A DNA stretch of 28,873 nt from an uncultured Pseudomonadota bacterium. GTDB taxonomy: Bacteria; Pseudomonadota; Gammaproteobacteria; Burkholderiales; SG8-39. The position numbers and the translations under genes are program-made. The notes beneath the pieces were generated by a model. The model was not told where the DNA came from and searched no databases. It saw only the letters and a program-made list of their open reading frames with translations. The stretch spans positions 1 through 28,873 of the forward strand of contig CAIVVS010000120.1 in NCBI GenBank assembly GCA_903909415.1. The letters are read 5' to 3'. Of the stretch, positions 16,393 through 24,994 are shown in pieces; positions within the stretch are counted from its first letter, which is position 1; every line of letters begins with the position of its first letter.

Positions 16393-17034
16393 ATGGCTAA
16401 CCAATCTGCAGAAGAAACGTTAACGACCAGGGAAGCCGCAGAACTGCTTGGCATTTCCCTGCGCACCGCCCAGCTCTGGGTCGAGTCGGGCGTACTAAGG
16501 GCCTGGAAGACCCTGGGAGGACACCGGCGCATTCTCAGGTCTTCGGTCAACCAGTTGCTCCAGGAACGTGCGGACGCGACCCGCTCACGCGTACCTGCGA
16601 CGGACGGCAGCGATGATTTCCGGGTTCTCGTGGTGGAGGACGAACCCTCCCTCCTCCGGTTGTACGAGTTGACCCTCGCTGGATGGAAGCCTCCCGTGTC
16701 CGTAACGCTGGTCAGCAACGGCTGGGAGGCGTTGATGGCAATCGGCCAATCGAAACCGGACCTCCTGATCACCGATCTGCGCCTGCCTGGCATGGATGGC
16801 TTCCGGATGCTCCGCGTCCTCAAGTCGGACCCCGCGTTTACCAGGAAGATGGACATCATCGTCGTCACTGGAATGGAGCGCGGCGACATGGAAGCCTTCG
16901 GCGGCGTGCCGGAAGGGGTGGCCATTCTGCAGAAACCGCTTTCCTTCGATGCGCTTGAAAAGATGGTGATCGAGATCCGGCTCCGCCGGAGCGGAAAAAT
17001 CACCCCGCCGGCAGGGAGTTCGCCGGAACGGTGA
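16393..17034 (+). CDS. Response regulator: N-terminal excisionase/MerR-type HTH plus receiver domain
   Basis: 213 residues; GGTGAGGG lies just upstream of the ATG. Residues about 10-55 are an excisionase-type winged HTH (LTTREAAELLGISLRTAQLWVESGVL...GGHRRI). Residues about 75-195 form a CheY-like receiver with the acidic pair in VVEDE, the phospho-acceptor Asp128 in LLITDLRLPGMDG, the Thr in VVTG and Lys181 in LQKPLSF. All catalytic positions are present, so phosphorylation should work. The order (DNA-binding first, receiver second) is the reverse of OmpR and NarL regulators. It is the only regulator in the block and is followed by two histidine kinases, each preceded by a binding-protein gene, so both probably act on it. 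Targets may include the divergent oxidase promoter; that is inference. Confidence 0.88.
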   Translation: MANQSAEETLTTREAAELLGISLRTAQLWVESGVLRAWKTLGGHRRILRSSVNQLLQERADATRSRVPATDGSDDFRVLVVEDEPSLLRLYELTLAGWKPPVSVTLVSNGWEALMAIGQSKPDLLITDLRLPGMDGFRMLRVLKSDPAFTRKMDIIVVTGMERGDMEAFGGVPEGVAILQKPLSFDALEKMVIEIRLRRSGKITPPAGSSPER

Positions 17035-18284
17035 CAGCCTCACCTGCATCCCCTCCTCGGCCGGCCCGGGCGCGAACACAGGCTGGTTCGGCCTTTCGGG
17101 CTCTGCTGGCTGCGGTGCTAGCTTGCACCGCTCTCTTGGCGACCACGGTGGCTTGCGCGCAACCCCGCCCATTGCTGATCGGGTTCGACGCGGAGACGGG
17201 AAACGCCACCAGCACGTCCGATGAGGCGATCCTGGCCGGCATGCAGATTGCGGTCGAGGAAATCAACCTCCGGGGCGGCGTACTGGGCCGCCCGCTGGCC
17301 ATTGAGGTCCGGGACAACCGGTCGGTTCCGTCGCGAGGGGTGGCCAACGCGCAGGCTTTCGCCGCCAACCCTGACGTCGTTGCCTTCGTAACTGGCAAAT
17401 TCAGCAACGTCGTACTCGAGCAGCTTTCCGTGGTCCACGCCGCAGGCATCGTGCTGCTGGACGCCTGGGCCGCTGCCGACGCCATCACCCAGCACGAGTT
17501 CCGCCCTGGCTATACCTTCAGGGTCAGCCTGACGGATTCGACCGCGATGGCGGCCCTGCTCGCCCGGGCCGCGCAACGAGGACTGCGCAAAGCGGCGGTG
17601 TTCGCCCCCAACAACGGCTGGGGGCGCAGCAATCTTGCCGCGATCGACCGCCACGCCCGGCAGAGCGGCATCAGTCTGGTGACAACGCAGTGGTACAACT
17701 GGGGAGGACAGCACGCTTCTTTTGCGGGCGAGTATGCCGCGATGCGGCAGGCCGGTGCCGACTTCGTGCTGATGATTGCCAACGAGCCGGAAGGTGCGAC
17801 GCTCGTAAAGGACATCGCGGCCCTTCCGAAAGCCGACAGACTGCCGCTGCTCAGCCACTGGGGAATACTGGGAGGAGATTTTCCGGCAATGACGGGGGCG
17901 GCGCTGCACGAGGTGGACCTGTCTATGGTGACCACCGTGACTTATCGGGGCGCCCGCAACGCCCGCGCCCGCGCGGTCCTCGAACAGGCCGCCAGCCGCC
18001 TCAGACTTCCGTCGCCGAACCATTTCCCGTCCGTTGCCGGCGCGGCGCACGCCTATGACATCGTGCACCTGCTCGCGCTGGCGATCCGCAAAGCCGGCAC
18101 CGCGGAACGCGCCGCTGTGAGGGCGGCCCTCGAGCAGATCGACACCTATGACGGGGTGGTGAAGCGCTTTGCCCCGCCATTCAGCCAGGCCCGGCACGAC
18201 GCACTGTCGAGTTCCGACCTGAGGATCATCAGGTTTGGAAAGGATGGCACGCTGATGCCAGACCGCGCGCGGCCCAGTCGATGA
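17031..18284 (+). CDS. LivK-like type-1 periplasmic binding protein, probable sensor partner
   Basis: 417 residues, starting at a GTG that overlaps the regulator stop (GTGA). A long basic N-terminus precedes the signal peptide core (ALLAAVLACTALLATTVACA|QP). The mature protein is a type-1 binding protein: 'LLIGFDAETGNATSTSDEAILAGMQIAVEEINLRGGVLGRPL' type pattern near residues 47-90, 'FAPNNGWGRSNLAAI' and a C-terminal 'AGAAHAYDIVHLLALAIRKAG' helix. Such proteins bind amino acids, amides or aromatic acids. No permease or ATPase of the Liv type is nearby; instead the next gene, overlapping by ATGA, is a histidine kinase with a periplasmic sensor. It is therefore probably a co-receptor for that kinase, as TorT is for TorS. 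The ligand is unknown. Confidence 0.82.
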   Translation: MTASPASPPRPARARTQAGSAFRALLAAVLACTALLATTVACAQPRPLLIGFDAETGNATSTSDEAILAGMQIAVEEINLRGGVLGRPLAIEVRDNRSVPSRGVANAQAFAANPDVVAFVTGKFSNVVLEQLSVVHAAGIVLLDAWAAADAITQHEFRPGYTFRVSLTDSTAMAALLARAAQRGLRKAAVFAPNNGWGRSNLAAIDRHARQSGISLVTTQWYNWGGQHASFAGEYAAMRQAGADFVLMIANEPEGATLVKDIAALPKADRLPLLSHWGILGGDFPAMTGAALHEVDLSMVTTVTYRGARNARARAVLEQAASRLRLPSPNHFPSVAGAAHAYDIVHLLALAIRKAGTAERAAVRAALEQIDTYDGVVKRFAPPFSQARHDALSSSDLRIIRFGKDGTLMPDRARPSR

Positions 18285-21226
18285 GCAGCGCGAAAGGCCT
18301 TGCGACCCGCGTCCGCGACTGGATCGCTTCCGACTGGTCGCGGATCGCGGCCGCCACCCTGGAGGGAAGGATCACCCGTACAACGCTGGCGATCAGCACG
18401 GGAACCATCATCACGGTCCTGTCGGCGTCCTACCTGATGGTCCGGTACTACGCCCTGGCGAACCTGAACACCGTCGCGCAGGCAGAGGCTCAACTGCGCG
18501 CAACGAGAATCGAAACCGGACTCAACCGGCAAGTCCAGGAACTGCTCGAAATGTCGGCGAGTTCCCTTTTTACCAATGCGCTTGCCGATACCGAAGGGCG
18601 CAAGGCGTACCTCGGGCCGTACCTGGCGCAGTTGATGACCACGTCCGGACGCTACCACTGGCTGGCGCTGGTCGACTTGAACGGCAGGGTGCTCGCCAGC
18701 AGTGGCGGATCGATCCAGGGCCGCGTGGAATGGCTGGAGCCGCCCGTTGCGGCGATGCTCGAAGCAGGCATTCCCTCGGTCCGTGTGGACGAGAACGACC
18801 GACCCATGGTCATGTTGCCGGTCCTGTATCCGCCCACGGGAACGGTGGAGGGCGTGTTGCTCGCTTCGATTGCAATGGATCACGCCTTCGACGGCGACCC
18901 CCTGGACACATTCTCGGAGTCCGCGCTGACGCTTGAGACCGCCAGCGGTACGGTGGTGGCACGACACCGTCCCCTCAGCGCGCGCGCCCCGGCCCCCCGG
19001 ACGATACGCAGGCCGCTGAGGCTTTTCCAGCCCCTGGACCGTCTCGATGTGTCGCTGGTGACCTTGGTGGATGACTCGCGCGCGTTATCACTCAGCCATT
19101 CGCTCGGCGCCGGGTTTGCGCTCTCCGGATTGCTGGCATTCCTCGCGTCGCTGGTGCTTTCCCGGCGCATGGCACGCCAGGTCAGCGCCCCGGTGATGTC
19201 CCTTAGCGCGGCCGCCAGGGCCTTCGCCTCGCGCGGTAGCGGCAACGTGGAGGACATACCCCGCGTCGGCGACGGCGAGGTCGCCATCCTGGCGGACAGC
19301 CTCAGGGACATGGCCGAAGCAGTGTCGCGCAGGCAAGCCACCCTGGAGGAGATGGTGGCCGCCAGGACCGCGGACTTGACACGGGCAAGGGACAGTCTTG
19401 AAGACATCCTGTCCACCGTCAACGAGGCGGTCTGGTCCTACGATGCGGTCGATCAGCGCCTTACGTACGCAAGTGCCTCCATGGCCAAGCTGGTCGAAAT
19501 GCCGCTGGATGAACTGTTGGACCGTGCGGCACCCTGGCCCGCCCTGCTTGACCTCGATGGCCAGCCGAGGATCGTCCGGATGGTGAAGGCTTTGGCGACG
19601 GGCAGCCTGCCCAACACCACGATCGACCATGTCGTGCATGCCGCCAACGGAACCCGACGGCACGTCTCCACCAAGGTCTTCGCGCGCCGGACTTCCGACG
19701 GGACCCTACTCCGGGTCGACGGGATTTCAGCAGACATCTCCGACCGGATCGCCGCAGACGAGAGGATGCGGCTGATGCAGCGGGTCATTGAGTTCAGCGC
19801 GAACGGCGTCACCGTGGCGGACAACCTGGCCGAAGACCTCCCATTGATATACGTGAACCCGGCCTTCGAGCGAATCACCGGGTACTCCGCGATCGAGGTA
19901 CTGGGCCGCAATTGCAGGATGCTGCATGCGGGAGACAACCTGCAGCCCGGGGTGCGCCAGGTACGTGCCGCAGTCCGATCGGGCACGCCCTGCGAGGTGG
20001 TCGTGCGCAACTACCGCAAATCCGGCGAGATGTTCTGGAATTCACTCACCATTACGCCCGTGCGGAATGCGGACAACGTGGTGACCCATCTGGTCGGGAT
20101 CCTCAGCGACATCACCGCCCAGGTCCAGGCCAACGCGCAGAGGGAGCGGTATGCCGCAGAACTGGACACGATATTCTCCCTCAGCCCGGATGGGTTTGCC
20201 TCGGTCGACTCGTCCGGGAACGTGTCCTCTGCGAACCAGGCTCTGCTGGAAATGACCGGCATCGACAGGGCGAGCGTGGTCGGCGCATCTTTCGGGCTGT
20301 TCAAGGAGGCGCTGCGCGCCAGGGCCGCGCCGGACAAGCCGTTTCCGGCCTTCGCACTGGCACCGGACTCACCCGCGGGAGACGCCTTGGCCCCGGAAAT
20401 CCTGCACCTGGTCGATCCGGCAAGAACGCTGCAGGTCACGCTCCGGAGTACCTTGCTGACCGACACTCCCGAAGTGCTTTACTTCCGCGACGTCACGCGC
20501 GAATTCGAGATCGACCGGTTGAAGAGCGAGTTCCTGACAACCGCCGCGCACGAGCTTCGCACCCCGATGTCCAGCGTCCTCGGCTTCTCCCACCTTCTCA
20601 TGAACCGGGAGCTTGCCCCTGATGTCCGCTCTGAAATCTACCGCACCATCCATGAACAGGCGGGGCGCGTGTCGAGCCTGCTCAACGAACTCCTCGACCT
20701 CGCTAGGATCGAGGCGCGCGCGGCCAAGGAATTCAACTTCACGGTCACCAGCCTGCAGGAGACCGTCGAGCGGGTCCTTGCCGGCATGCTGGTGCCCGGT
20801 GATGATCGCAAGATAGCGTTCCTGCCGCCCGACCAATGGCCACCGGTGCGCGTCGACCCGGGAAAGTTCGCCCAGGCCCTCACGAACGTGCTCAGCAACG
20901 CCTACAAGTATTCCCCCGAAGGCGGGGAGATCCGGCTTTGCGTCGAAAGCAACGACAGGCAGGTGATCGTGCAGGTGCGTGACCAGGGAATCGGCATGTC
21001 CGAGGCGGTTCAGCAGCGGGTGTTCGAGCGCTTCTACAGGGCCGATGCAAGCGGATCCATCCCGGGAACCGGGCTGGGTCTCTCGCTCGTAAAGGAAATC
21101 CTGGAAGCGCATGGCGGCACCTGCACCATTTCCAGCCAGCCGGGACAGGGCAGCACGGTCAGCCTGGCCTTACCCAGAGCTGATGCCCCTGGCGAAACCG
21201 CGAAGCCGCCCGCGACACCGGGGTGA
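18281..21226 (+). CDS. Membrane sensor histidine kinase with Cache-like sensor, HAMP, three PAS domains (one LOV-like)
   Basis: 981 residues. Membrane helices at about 37-60 and 269-295 flank a periplasmic Cache-like sensor of about 200 residues. HAMP follows at about 295-350 and a short coiled coil at 350-370. PAS1 is at about 370-490. PAS2 (about 498-613) has a LOV-type sequence: NPAFERITGYS, GRNCRML with Cys545, NYRKSGEMFWN. PAS3 spans about 624-745. The HisKA H-box is AAHELRTPMSSV with His757. The ATPase region (about 860-965) has NVLSNAYKYSPEG, DQGIGM, FERFYR and GTGLGLSLV, so it is complete. It overlaps the binding-protein gene by 4 bp. It probably integrates a periplasmic signal with a cytoplasmic redox or light signal and phosphorylates the HTH/receiver protein at 16393-17034. 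No receiver domain is attached. Confidence 0.9.
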   Translation: MSSAKGLATRVRDWIASDWSRIAAATLEGRITRTTLAISTGTIITVLSASYLMVRYYALANLNTVAQAEAQLRATRIETGLNRQVQELLEMSASSLFTNALADTEGRKAYLGPYLAQLMTTSGRYHWLALVDLNGRVLASSGGSIQGRVEWLEPPVAAMLEAGIPSVRVDENDRPMVMLPVLYPPTGTVEGVLLASIAMDHAFDGDPLDTFSESALTLETASGTVVARHRPLSARAPAPRTIRRPLRLFQPLDRLDVSLVTLVDDSRALSLSHSLGAGFALSGLLAFLASLVLSRRMARQVSAPVMSLSAAARAFASRGSGNVEDIPRVGDGEVAILADSLRDMAEAVSRRQATLEEMVAARTADLTRARDSLEDILSTVNEAVWSYDAVDQRLTYASASMAKLVEMPLDELLDRAAPWPALLDLDGQPRIVRMVKALATGSLPNTTIDHVVHAANGTRRHVSTKVFARRTSDGTLLRVDGISADISDRIAADERMRLMQRVIEFSANGVTVADNLAEDLPLIYVNPAFERITGYSAIEVLGRNCRMLHAGDNLQPGVRQVRAAVRSGTPCEVVVRNYRKSGEMFWNSLTITPVRNADNVVTHLVGILSDITAQVQANAQRERYAAELDTIFSLSPDGFASVDSSGNVSSANQALLEMTGIDRASVVGASFGLFKEALRARAAPDKPFPAFALAPDSPAGDALAPEILHLVDPARTLQVTLRSTLLTDTPEVLYFRDVTREFEIDRLKSEFLTTAAHELRTPMSSVLGFSHLLMNRELAPDVRSEIYRTIHEQAGRVSSLLNELLDLARIEARAAKEFNFTVTSLQETVERVLAGMLVPGDDRKIAFLPPDQWPPVRVDPGKFAQALTNVLSNAYKYSPEGGEIRLCVESNDRQVIVQVRDQGIGMSEAVQQRVFERFYRADASGSIPGTGLGLSLVKEILEAHGGTCTISSQPGQGSTVSLALPRADAPGETAKPPATPG

Positions 21227-21255
21227 CGGCGGCATCCGGCATCGGGAACGCCGAG

Positions 21256-21278
21256 GGTCGCCCCGATGCGACCGCCTC
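21256..21278 (+). other. Small hairpin and promoter-like motif in the kinase/PhnD gap
   Basis: After the first kinase gene there is a GGTCGC/GCGACC stem (21256-21261 with 21268-21273), extendable through GAGG/CCTC with a 2-nt bulge. About 15 nt later comes TGCTAAACT (21290-21298), like an extended -10 element. A T-rich stretch (21311-21324) follows. This may be a weak terminator followed by an internal promoter for the PhnD-like gene. Confidence 0.25.
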
Positions 21279-21332
21279 TGGGTGTTACATGCTAAACTGA
21301 AACCACTTTCATTTTTTTCTTTTCTGCCAACC

Positions 21333-22253
21333 ATGCCCCGATCGCATGCGCCCTTCAGTCCGCGAAAAGCCAGTCCTGCGCGTGGAGGGTCTGCAGGGAG
21401 CTGCCATGGACGATTCCGGCCTCTGCTTGCGAGGCTCATCAGCGCATCCTTTGCACTAGTCGCGGGCACGGCGTGCGCGGACAACCACTATCGCTTCTCG
21501 CCCGTGAACCAGTACGGCATCGCGCTCACCGCGGAGTACTGGAACCCGCTGATCGCGCAGGTCGCCGCACAAAGCGGCATCAAGCTGACGCTGAAGATCG
21601 GAAGGACTTCCGCGGACACGACGGCGTACGTCCTGGCGCAGGAAGTCGAGTTCATCTTCTCAAACCACATGTTCAGCCCAGAACGGGAGGCCATGGGTTG
21701 GAAGGTGTTCAGCCGCAGGACAACTCCCCCCGTGCGCTCGGAAATCATCGTGCCGAAGGACTCGCCGGTGGTCGACCTGGCGCAGCTCGCCGGCAAGTCG
21801 GTGGGATTCCCCGGCCCCGAGGCCACCATCGCATACAGGTTTTCTTACGGACACCTGCTCGAGAAGGCGATCCCGGTCACCGTAGTCTTCGGCGGCAACA
21901 TGGACTCCGCACTGGCCCAGATGTTCGCCGGTCGGGTTGCCGCGGCAGGCGTGAACTCGCAGTTAGCCGATGGCTACGCGAAGCGGGAGGGACACCAGTA
22001 CAGGGTCCTGTGGGCCTCTGATCCCCTGCATGACCTGGCCTTGATGGCGTCGGCGAACGTGCCCGCCAAGGATGTCTCGGCCGTGGCCAGGGCATTCGTT
22101 GACATGCACAAGACCCAGTCCGGCCGCAAGGTCCTGGAAGCGGCGTCCGCGAAGATCAAGCTCCCGCCGGACACGATCTTCATCCCGTCCAACGGCAGCG
22201 AGTACGAACCGTACCGCCGGTTCTACCGGAACGCGCCCCCGCAAGTCCGCTGA
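21333..22253 (+). CDS. PhnD-like periplasmic substrate-binding protein, probable sensor partner
   Basis: 306 residues from the ATG at 21333; the open frame reaches back to 21111 but that part overlaps the kinase gene. No Shine-Dalgarno is obvious. The signal peptide ends near VAGTACA|DN. The mature protein matches the PhnD/phosphonate-binding family: 'YRFSPVNQYGIALTAEYWNPLIAQVAAQSG' style opening, 'LAQEVEFIFSNHMFSPE', 'SEIIVPKDSPVVDLAQLAGKSVGFPGPEA' and 'NMDSALAQMFAGRVAAAGVN'. Such proteins bind phosphonates, phosphite or other small ligands. No transporter genes adjoin it; the next gene, 7 bp away, is a histidine kinase, which suggests a receptor role. The ligand cannot be told from sequence. 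Confidence 0.82.
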   Translation: MPRSHAPFSPRKASPARGGSAGSCHGRFRPLLARLISASFALVAGTACADNHYRFSPVNQYGIALTAEYWNPLIAQVAAQSGIKLTLKIGRTSADTTAYVLAQEVEFIFSNHMFSPEREAMGWKVFSRRTTPPVRSEIIVPKDSPVVDLAQLAGKSVGFPGPEATIAYRFSYGHLLEKAIPVTVVFGGNMDSALAQMFAGRVAAAGVNSQLADGYAKREGHQYRVLWASDPLHDLALMASANVPAKDVSAVARAFVDMHKTQSGRKVLEAASAKIKLPPDTIFIPSNGSEYEPYRRFYRNAPPQVR

Positions 22254-22260
22254 CGGCGAC

Positions 22261-24300
22261 ATGACCCCGCAAGGCGCCCTGCTCCGCCGGCTCCTTCCCG
22301 AAAGCCTAGCAGGCCGGGTGCTCTCGCTGTACGCGTTGACCTTCCTCGCGTTCTCGGTAGCAGCGCTGGTGACCTACACGCAGTTCTACGTCAGTGAGAG
22401 GATCGCCCAGCTCGCCGACCAGAAATCCGCCCTGCTGGGGGTGATGGTCCCCACGCTTACCGACAGCGTGGTCATTGGCGACTTCGACACGATCAAGCGT
22501 CTCCTGGAGCGGGCGGCGCAGGACCCCGACATCCAGCGAGCAAGCTTCATCGAGAAGAACTCAGCCAAGCTTGAGGCGGGGCACGCGGAAGTATTGTCAC
22601 GGGCTCCCGACCGGCTGGTCCGCTGGCTCGAAAAACGGCTGCTCGACAGCAACGAGACAATCACCGCAGGCGGCCGGGACTATGGGGTGCTCAGGCTCGA
22701 GTTCGACCATTCCAAGATCGCGGAGGGAATCTGGTTCTTCGTGGTGGTTGCAGCGTTCACCACCGCGATGGCCGTCTTGACCGGCGGGGTACTGATCGGC
22801 ATACCCTTGCGCCGCTGGCTGAAGTCACTGGAACAGGTGTCGAGATTCCAGGCAGGCAGCACCGACGATCCAGAGGGTGTTTCCGATCTGCCGGAAAGCC
22901 TGCCCAGGGAGCTTCGGGAGACCTTCCGCGTGGTCTCGAAAAACGCTGCGGCACTCAGAAAGCAGGCCTTGGTTCAGGGACAGGTGATCGACGCCATGCG
23001 CAGCCTCCTTGGCATGCCGGCAGGCGCCAAGGATACAAACGACGCGGATCCCACATCGGAGATGACGACGCTGACGGAGAGAGTCCGGGAACTCGTGGCT
23101 TCGCGCGAGCGAGCGCAGCTCGCCATGTCCAACCAGAAACATGCTCTGGATGAACACGCCGTGGTCGCGGTATTCAATACGGAAGGTCGGTTCCTGGAGG
23201 TCAACCAGAAGTACTGCGAGCTCGTGGGAATGCACCCCGGGGAACTGATCGGCCGGTTCCAGTCAGACTTCACCGAGGGCACAGGGATGGGTCCCGTGAT
23301 CAATGACATCAAGGACACCGTCAGATCAGGCCGCGTCTGGCATGGGGAAGTCGAACTGCGCGCGGCCGGCGGCTTGCCGCGGGTCCAGCAGGCCACTGTA
23401 GTCCCCTTCCTGGACATGGACAGGAAAATGCAGCAGTTCATTGCGATATACACCGACGTGTCCGAGCGCAAGAAGGCAGAAGCGGACCTGCGGACGCTCA
23501 ATGAGTCCCTTGAACAGCGGGTACGCGCTCGAACGTCCGAGTTGCTGAATTCCACCTCGCAACTGCAGCACGCGCTGGATCGGGAGCGGGAGCTCGGCCG
23601 CGTGCATGAGCGCCTGTCGGGCATGCTTTCACACGAGTTCCGCACCCCGCTCAGTGTCATCACCAGCGCAACAGAGTTGATCTCAGGCCATCTGGACAAA
23701 TTGCCTTCGCACGAAAGGGCAAAGATCGTGGCCAGGCTGGAACGGGCCTCCAACAGGATGACCGACATGCTGGAAGATGCCCTTACGATCGGCCGGCTGA
23801 CAGGTGAGCGCTACGTTCCACGTTGGACCGATGTCCTGGTAAAGCAGTTCCTCGAAGGGCTGGTTGACGATGTGCGGACGTCTTCGGGTCAAAAGCGCCA
23901 GTTCATCCTGCGGGTGGAACGCTCGGCCGACATCCTGATTACCACGGACGAACGCCTGTTGCACCAGGCACTTTCCAACCTACTTTCGAATGCGGTGAAG
24001 TACTCGCCCGAAGACACTCCCGTCATACTTGCGGCCACATGCACGCAGGAGGAGATCCAGTTCAACATCACGGACCGAGGGCGCGGAATCGCGCCGGAGG
24101 ACCTGCCTAAGCTTTTCGAGCCGTTCTACCGGGGACGCGGTGTCGAACTGATTCAAGGAACCGGCCTGGGCCTCAGCATTTGCCAGAAGGCCGCCGAATT
24201 GTTCGGGGGCTCAGTGCGCGTGCAATCCGAGCCCGGCCAGGGAAGCACGTTCACGTTCATCATGAGCCTCCGCGCAGTTCTCGAAACCTCGGGGAACTGA
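22261..24300 (+). CDS. Membrane sensor histidine kinase with PAS domain
   Basis: 679 residues from the ATG at 22261; an upstream extension of the frame to 22072 overlaps the PhnD-like gene and is not used. Membrane helices at about 20-44 and 157-183 flank a periplasmic domain of about 110 residues. A HAMP-like linker leads to a PAS domain (about 295-405, HAVVAVFNTEGRFLEVNQKY) and a coiled coil (about 410-450). The HisKA H-box is MLSHEFRTPLSV with His458. The ATPase region has NLLSNAVKYSPED, DRGRGIAPEDL, FEPFYRG and GTGLGLSIC. All kinase boxes are intact. It sits 7 bp after the PhnD-like binding-protein gene, mirroring the binding-protein/kinase pair just upstream. It has no regulator of its own downstream, so the HTH/receiver protein is its likely partner. 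Confidence 0.9.
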   Translation: MTPQGALLRRLLPESLAGRVLSLYALTFLAFSVAALVTYTQFYVSERIAQLADQKSALLGVMVPTLTDSVVIGDFDTIKRLLERAAQDPDIQRASFIEKNSAKLEAGHAEVLSRAPDRLVRWLEKRLLDSNETITAGGRDYGVLRLEFDHSKIAEGIWFFVVVAAFTTAMAVLTGGVLIGIPLRRWLKSLEQVSRFQAGSTDDPEGVSDLPESLPRELRETFRVVSKNAAALRKQALVQGQVIDAMRSLLGMPAGAKDTNDADPTSEMTTLTERVRELVASRERAQLAMSNQKHALDEHAVVAVFNTEGRFLEVNQKYCELVGMHPGELIGRFQSDFTEGTGMGPVINDIKDTVRSGRVWHGEVELRAAGGLPRVQQATVVPFLDMDRKMQQFIAIYTDVSERKKAEADLRTLNESLEQRVRARTSELLNSTSQLQHALDRERELGRVHERLSGMLSHEFRTPLSVITSATELISGHLDKLPSHERAKIVARLERASNRMTDMLEDALTIGRLTGERYVPRWTDVLVKQFLEGLVDDVRTSSGQKRQFILRVERSADILITTDERLLHQALSNLLSNAVKYSPEDTPVILAATCTQEEIQFNITDRGRGIAPEDLPKLFEPFYRGRGVELIQGTGLGLSICQKAAELFGGSVRVQSEPGQGSTFTFIMSLRAVLETSGN

Positions 24301-24314
24301 CGCGGTATCGGGCT

Positions 24315-24332
24315 GCCGCGCCCCAGCGCGGC
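24315..24332 (+). terminator. GC hairpin just after the second kinase gene
   Basis: A perfect 7-bp stem GCCGCGC/GCGCGGC with a CCCA loop begins 15 nt after the TGA at 24300. Only TT follows directly, so it is not a textbook intrinsic terminator. Together with a 14-bp CCCCGCC/GGCGGGG palindrome at 24404-24417 it marks the gap between convergent genes, the likely end of the sensory operon. Confidence 0.4.
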
Positions 24333-24403
24333 TTGCGCGAATGCGAACCACTGCGACAAGCGCATCTCCGGGTGCTTTTCCCGGGTCTGGCAATGTTCAA
24401 GCG

Positions 24404-24417
24404 CCCCGCCGGCGGGG
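24404..24417. repeat. Palindrome between convergent genes
   Basis: CCCCGCC directly followed by GGCGGGG, a 14-bp perfect palindrome, lies between the kinase stop and the DUF1178 stop. A nearby CCGGG...CCCGG repeat (24368-24385) also exists. It is possibly part of a bidirectional termination region. Confidence 0.3.
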
Positions 24418-24476
24418 AGGCTGCTTCAAGGTATTGCCCCGGGGAGGTGCCCGGCGAGGGCCTCAAGAACGACCGT

Positions 24477-24932
24477 TTAATGCCAGTCGCCCGGGGGCGG
24501 CACCGGAAGCGGCATCACGGCGATGCCTTCCTCGAGCAGTTCCTCGGTCTGCTCGCGCGAGGCGACGCCGCGAATGGCGCGCTCGGGGGCCTGCTCGTAG
24601 TGGATGCGGCGCGCCTCATTGGCGAACTCGCTGCCCACGTCCTCGGTGTTCGACAGGATGTAGGCGACCAGCTCACCCAGGTCCTTGACCTGCGGGCCCC
24701 CGGCCACCGCCACGGCCTTGCCCGCCTGCGGGGCTTCGGGCCGGGCGGCTTGCGTCGCCGGCACCTGCGCTTGCTTGCGGATCTTTGCCGTCAGCAGCTT
24801 GTCGACCTGCTTGTCCGAGCACACCGGGCATTCGAGCAGGCCGCGCGCCTTCTGGCCGTCGAAGTCCCCAGCCGAGGCGAACCAGCCCTCGAACCGGTGC
24901 TTCCTGGTACAAATCAGTTCAAAAACAATCAT
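24477..24932 (-). CDS. DUF1178 family protein
   Basis: 151 residues. The opening MIVFELIC and the following 'HRFEGWFAS', then 'LLECPVCSDKQVDKLLTA', are hallmarks of the DUF1178 family. The cysteines at 8, about 35 and about 38 (CPVC) suggest a small zinc-ribbon-like head. The middle is Ala/Gln/Pro-rich, and the C-terminal half (DLGELVAYILSNTEDVGSEFANEARRIHYEQAPERAIRG is its region) holds the conserved helix with VG..FA.EARR.H. The biochemical function of the family is not known. It is on the same strand as the oxidoreductase operon but has its own promoter, so it may be transcribed separately. Confidence 0.88.
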   Translation of the reverse strand: MIVFELICTRKHRFEGWFASAGDFDGQKARGLLECPVCSDKQVDKLLTAKIRKQAQVPATQAARPEAPQAGKAVAVAGGPQVKDLGELVAYILSNTEDVGSEFANEARRIHYEQAPERAIRGVASREQTEELLEEGIAVMPLPVPPPGDWH

Positions 24933-24959
24933 TTAAGCGATTTCAGCGCGAAACCGCCG

Positions 24960-24988
24960 ATTGTACGCATGCCCCCGACGCGGGGCAA
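24960..24988 (-). promoter_or_regulatory. Sigma-70 type promoter for the DUF1178 gene
   Basis: On the minus strand TTGCCC (24988-24983) and TACAAT (24965-24960) are separated by 17 bp. Both share at least four positions with the consensus and the spacing is ideal. Transcription would begin near 24953, leaving about 20 nt before the ATG at 24932. It overlaps the stop region of the upstream oxidoreductase gene (24995) only slightly. Confidence 0.55.
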
Positions 24989-24994
24989 CCCGGC

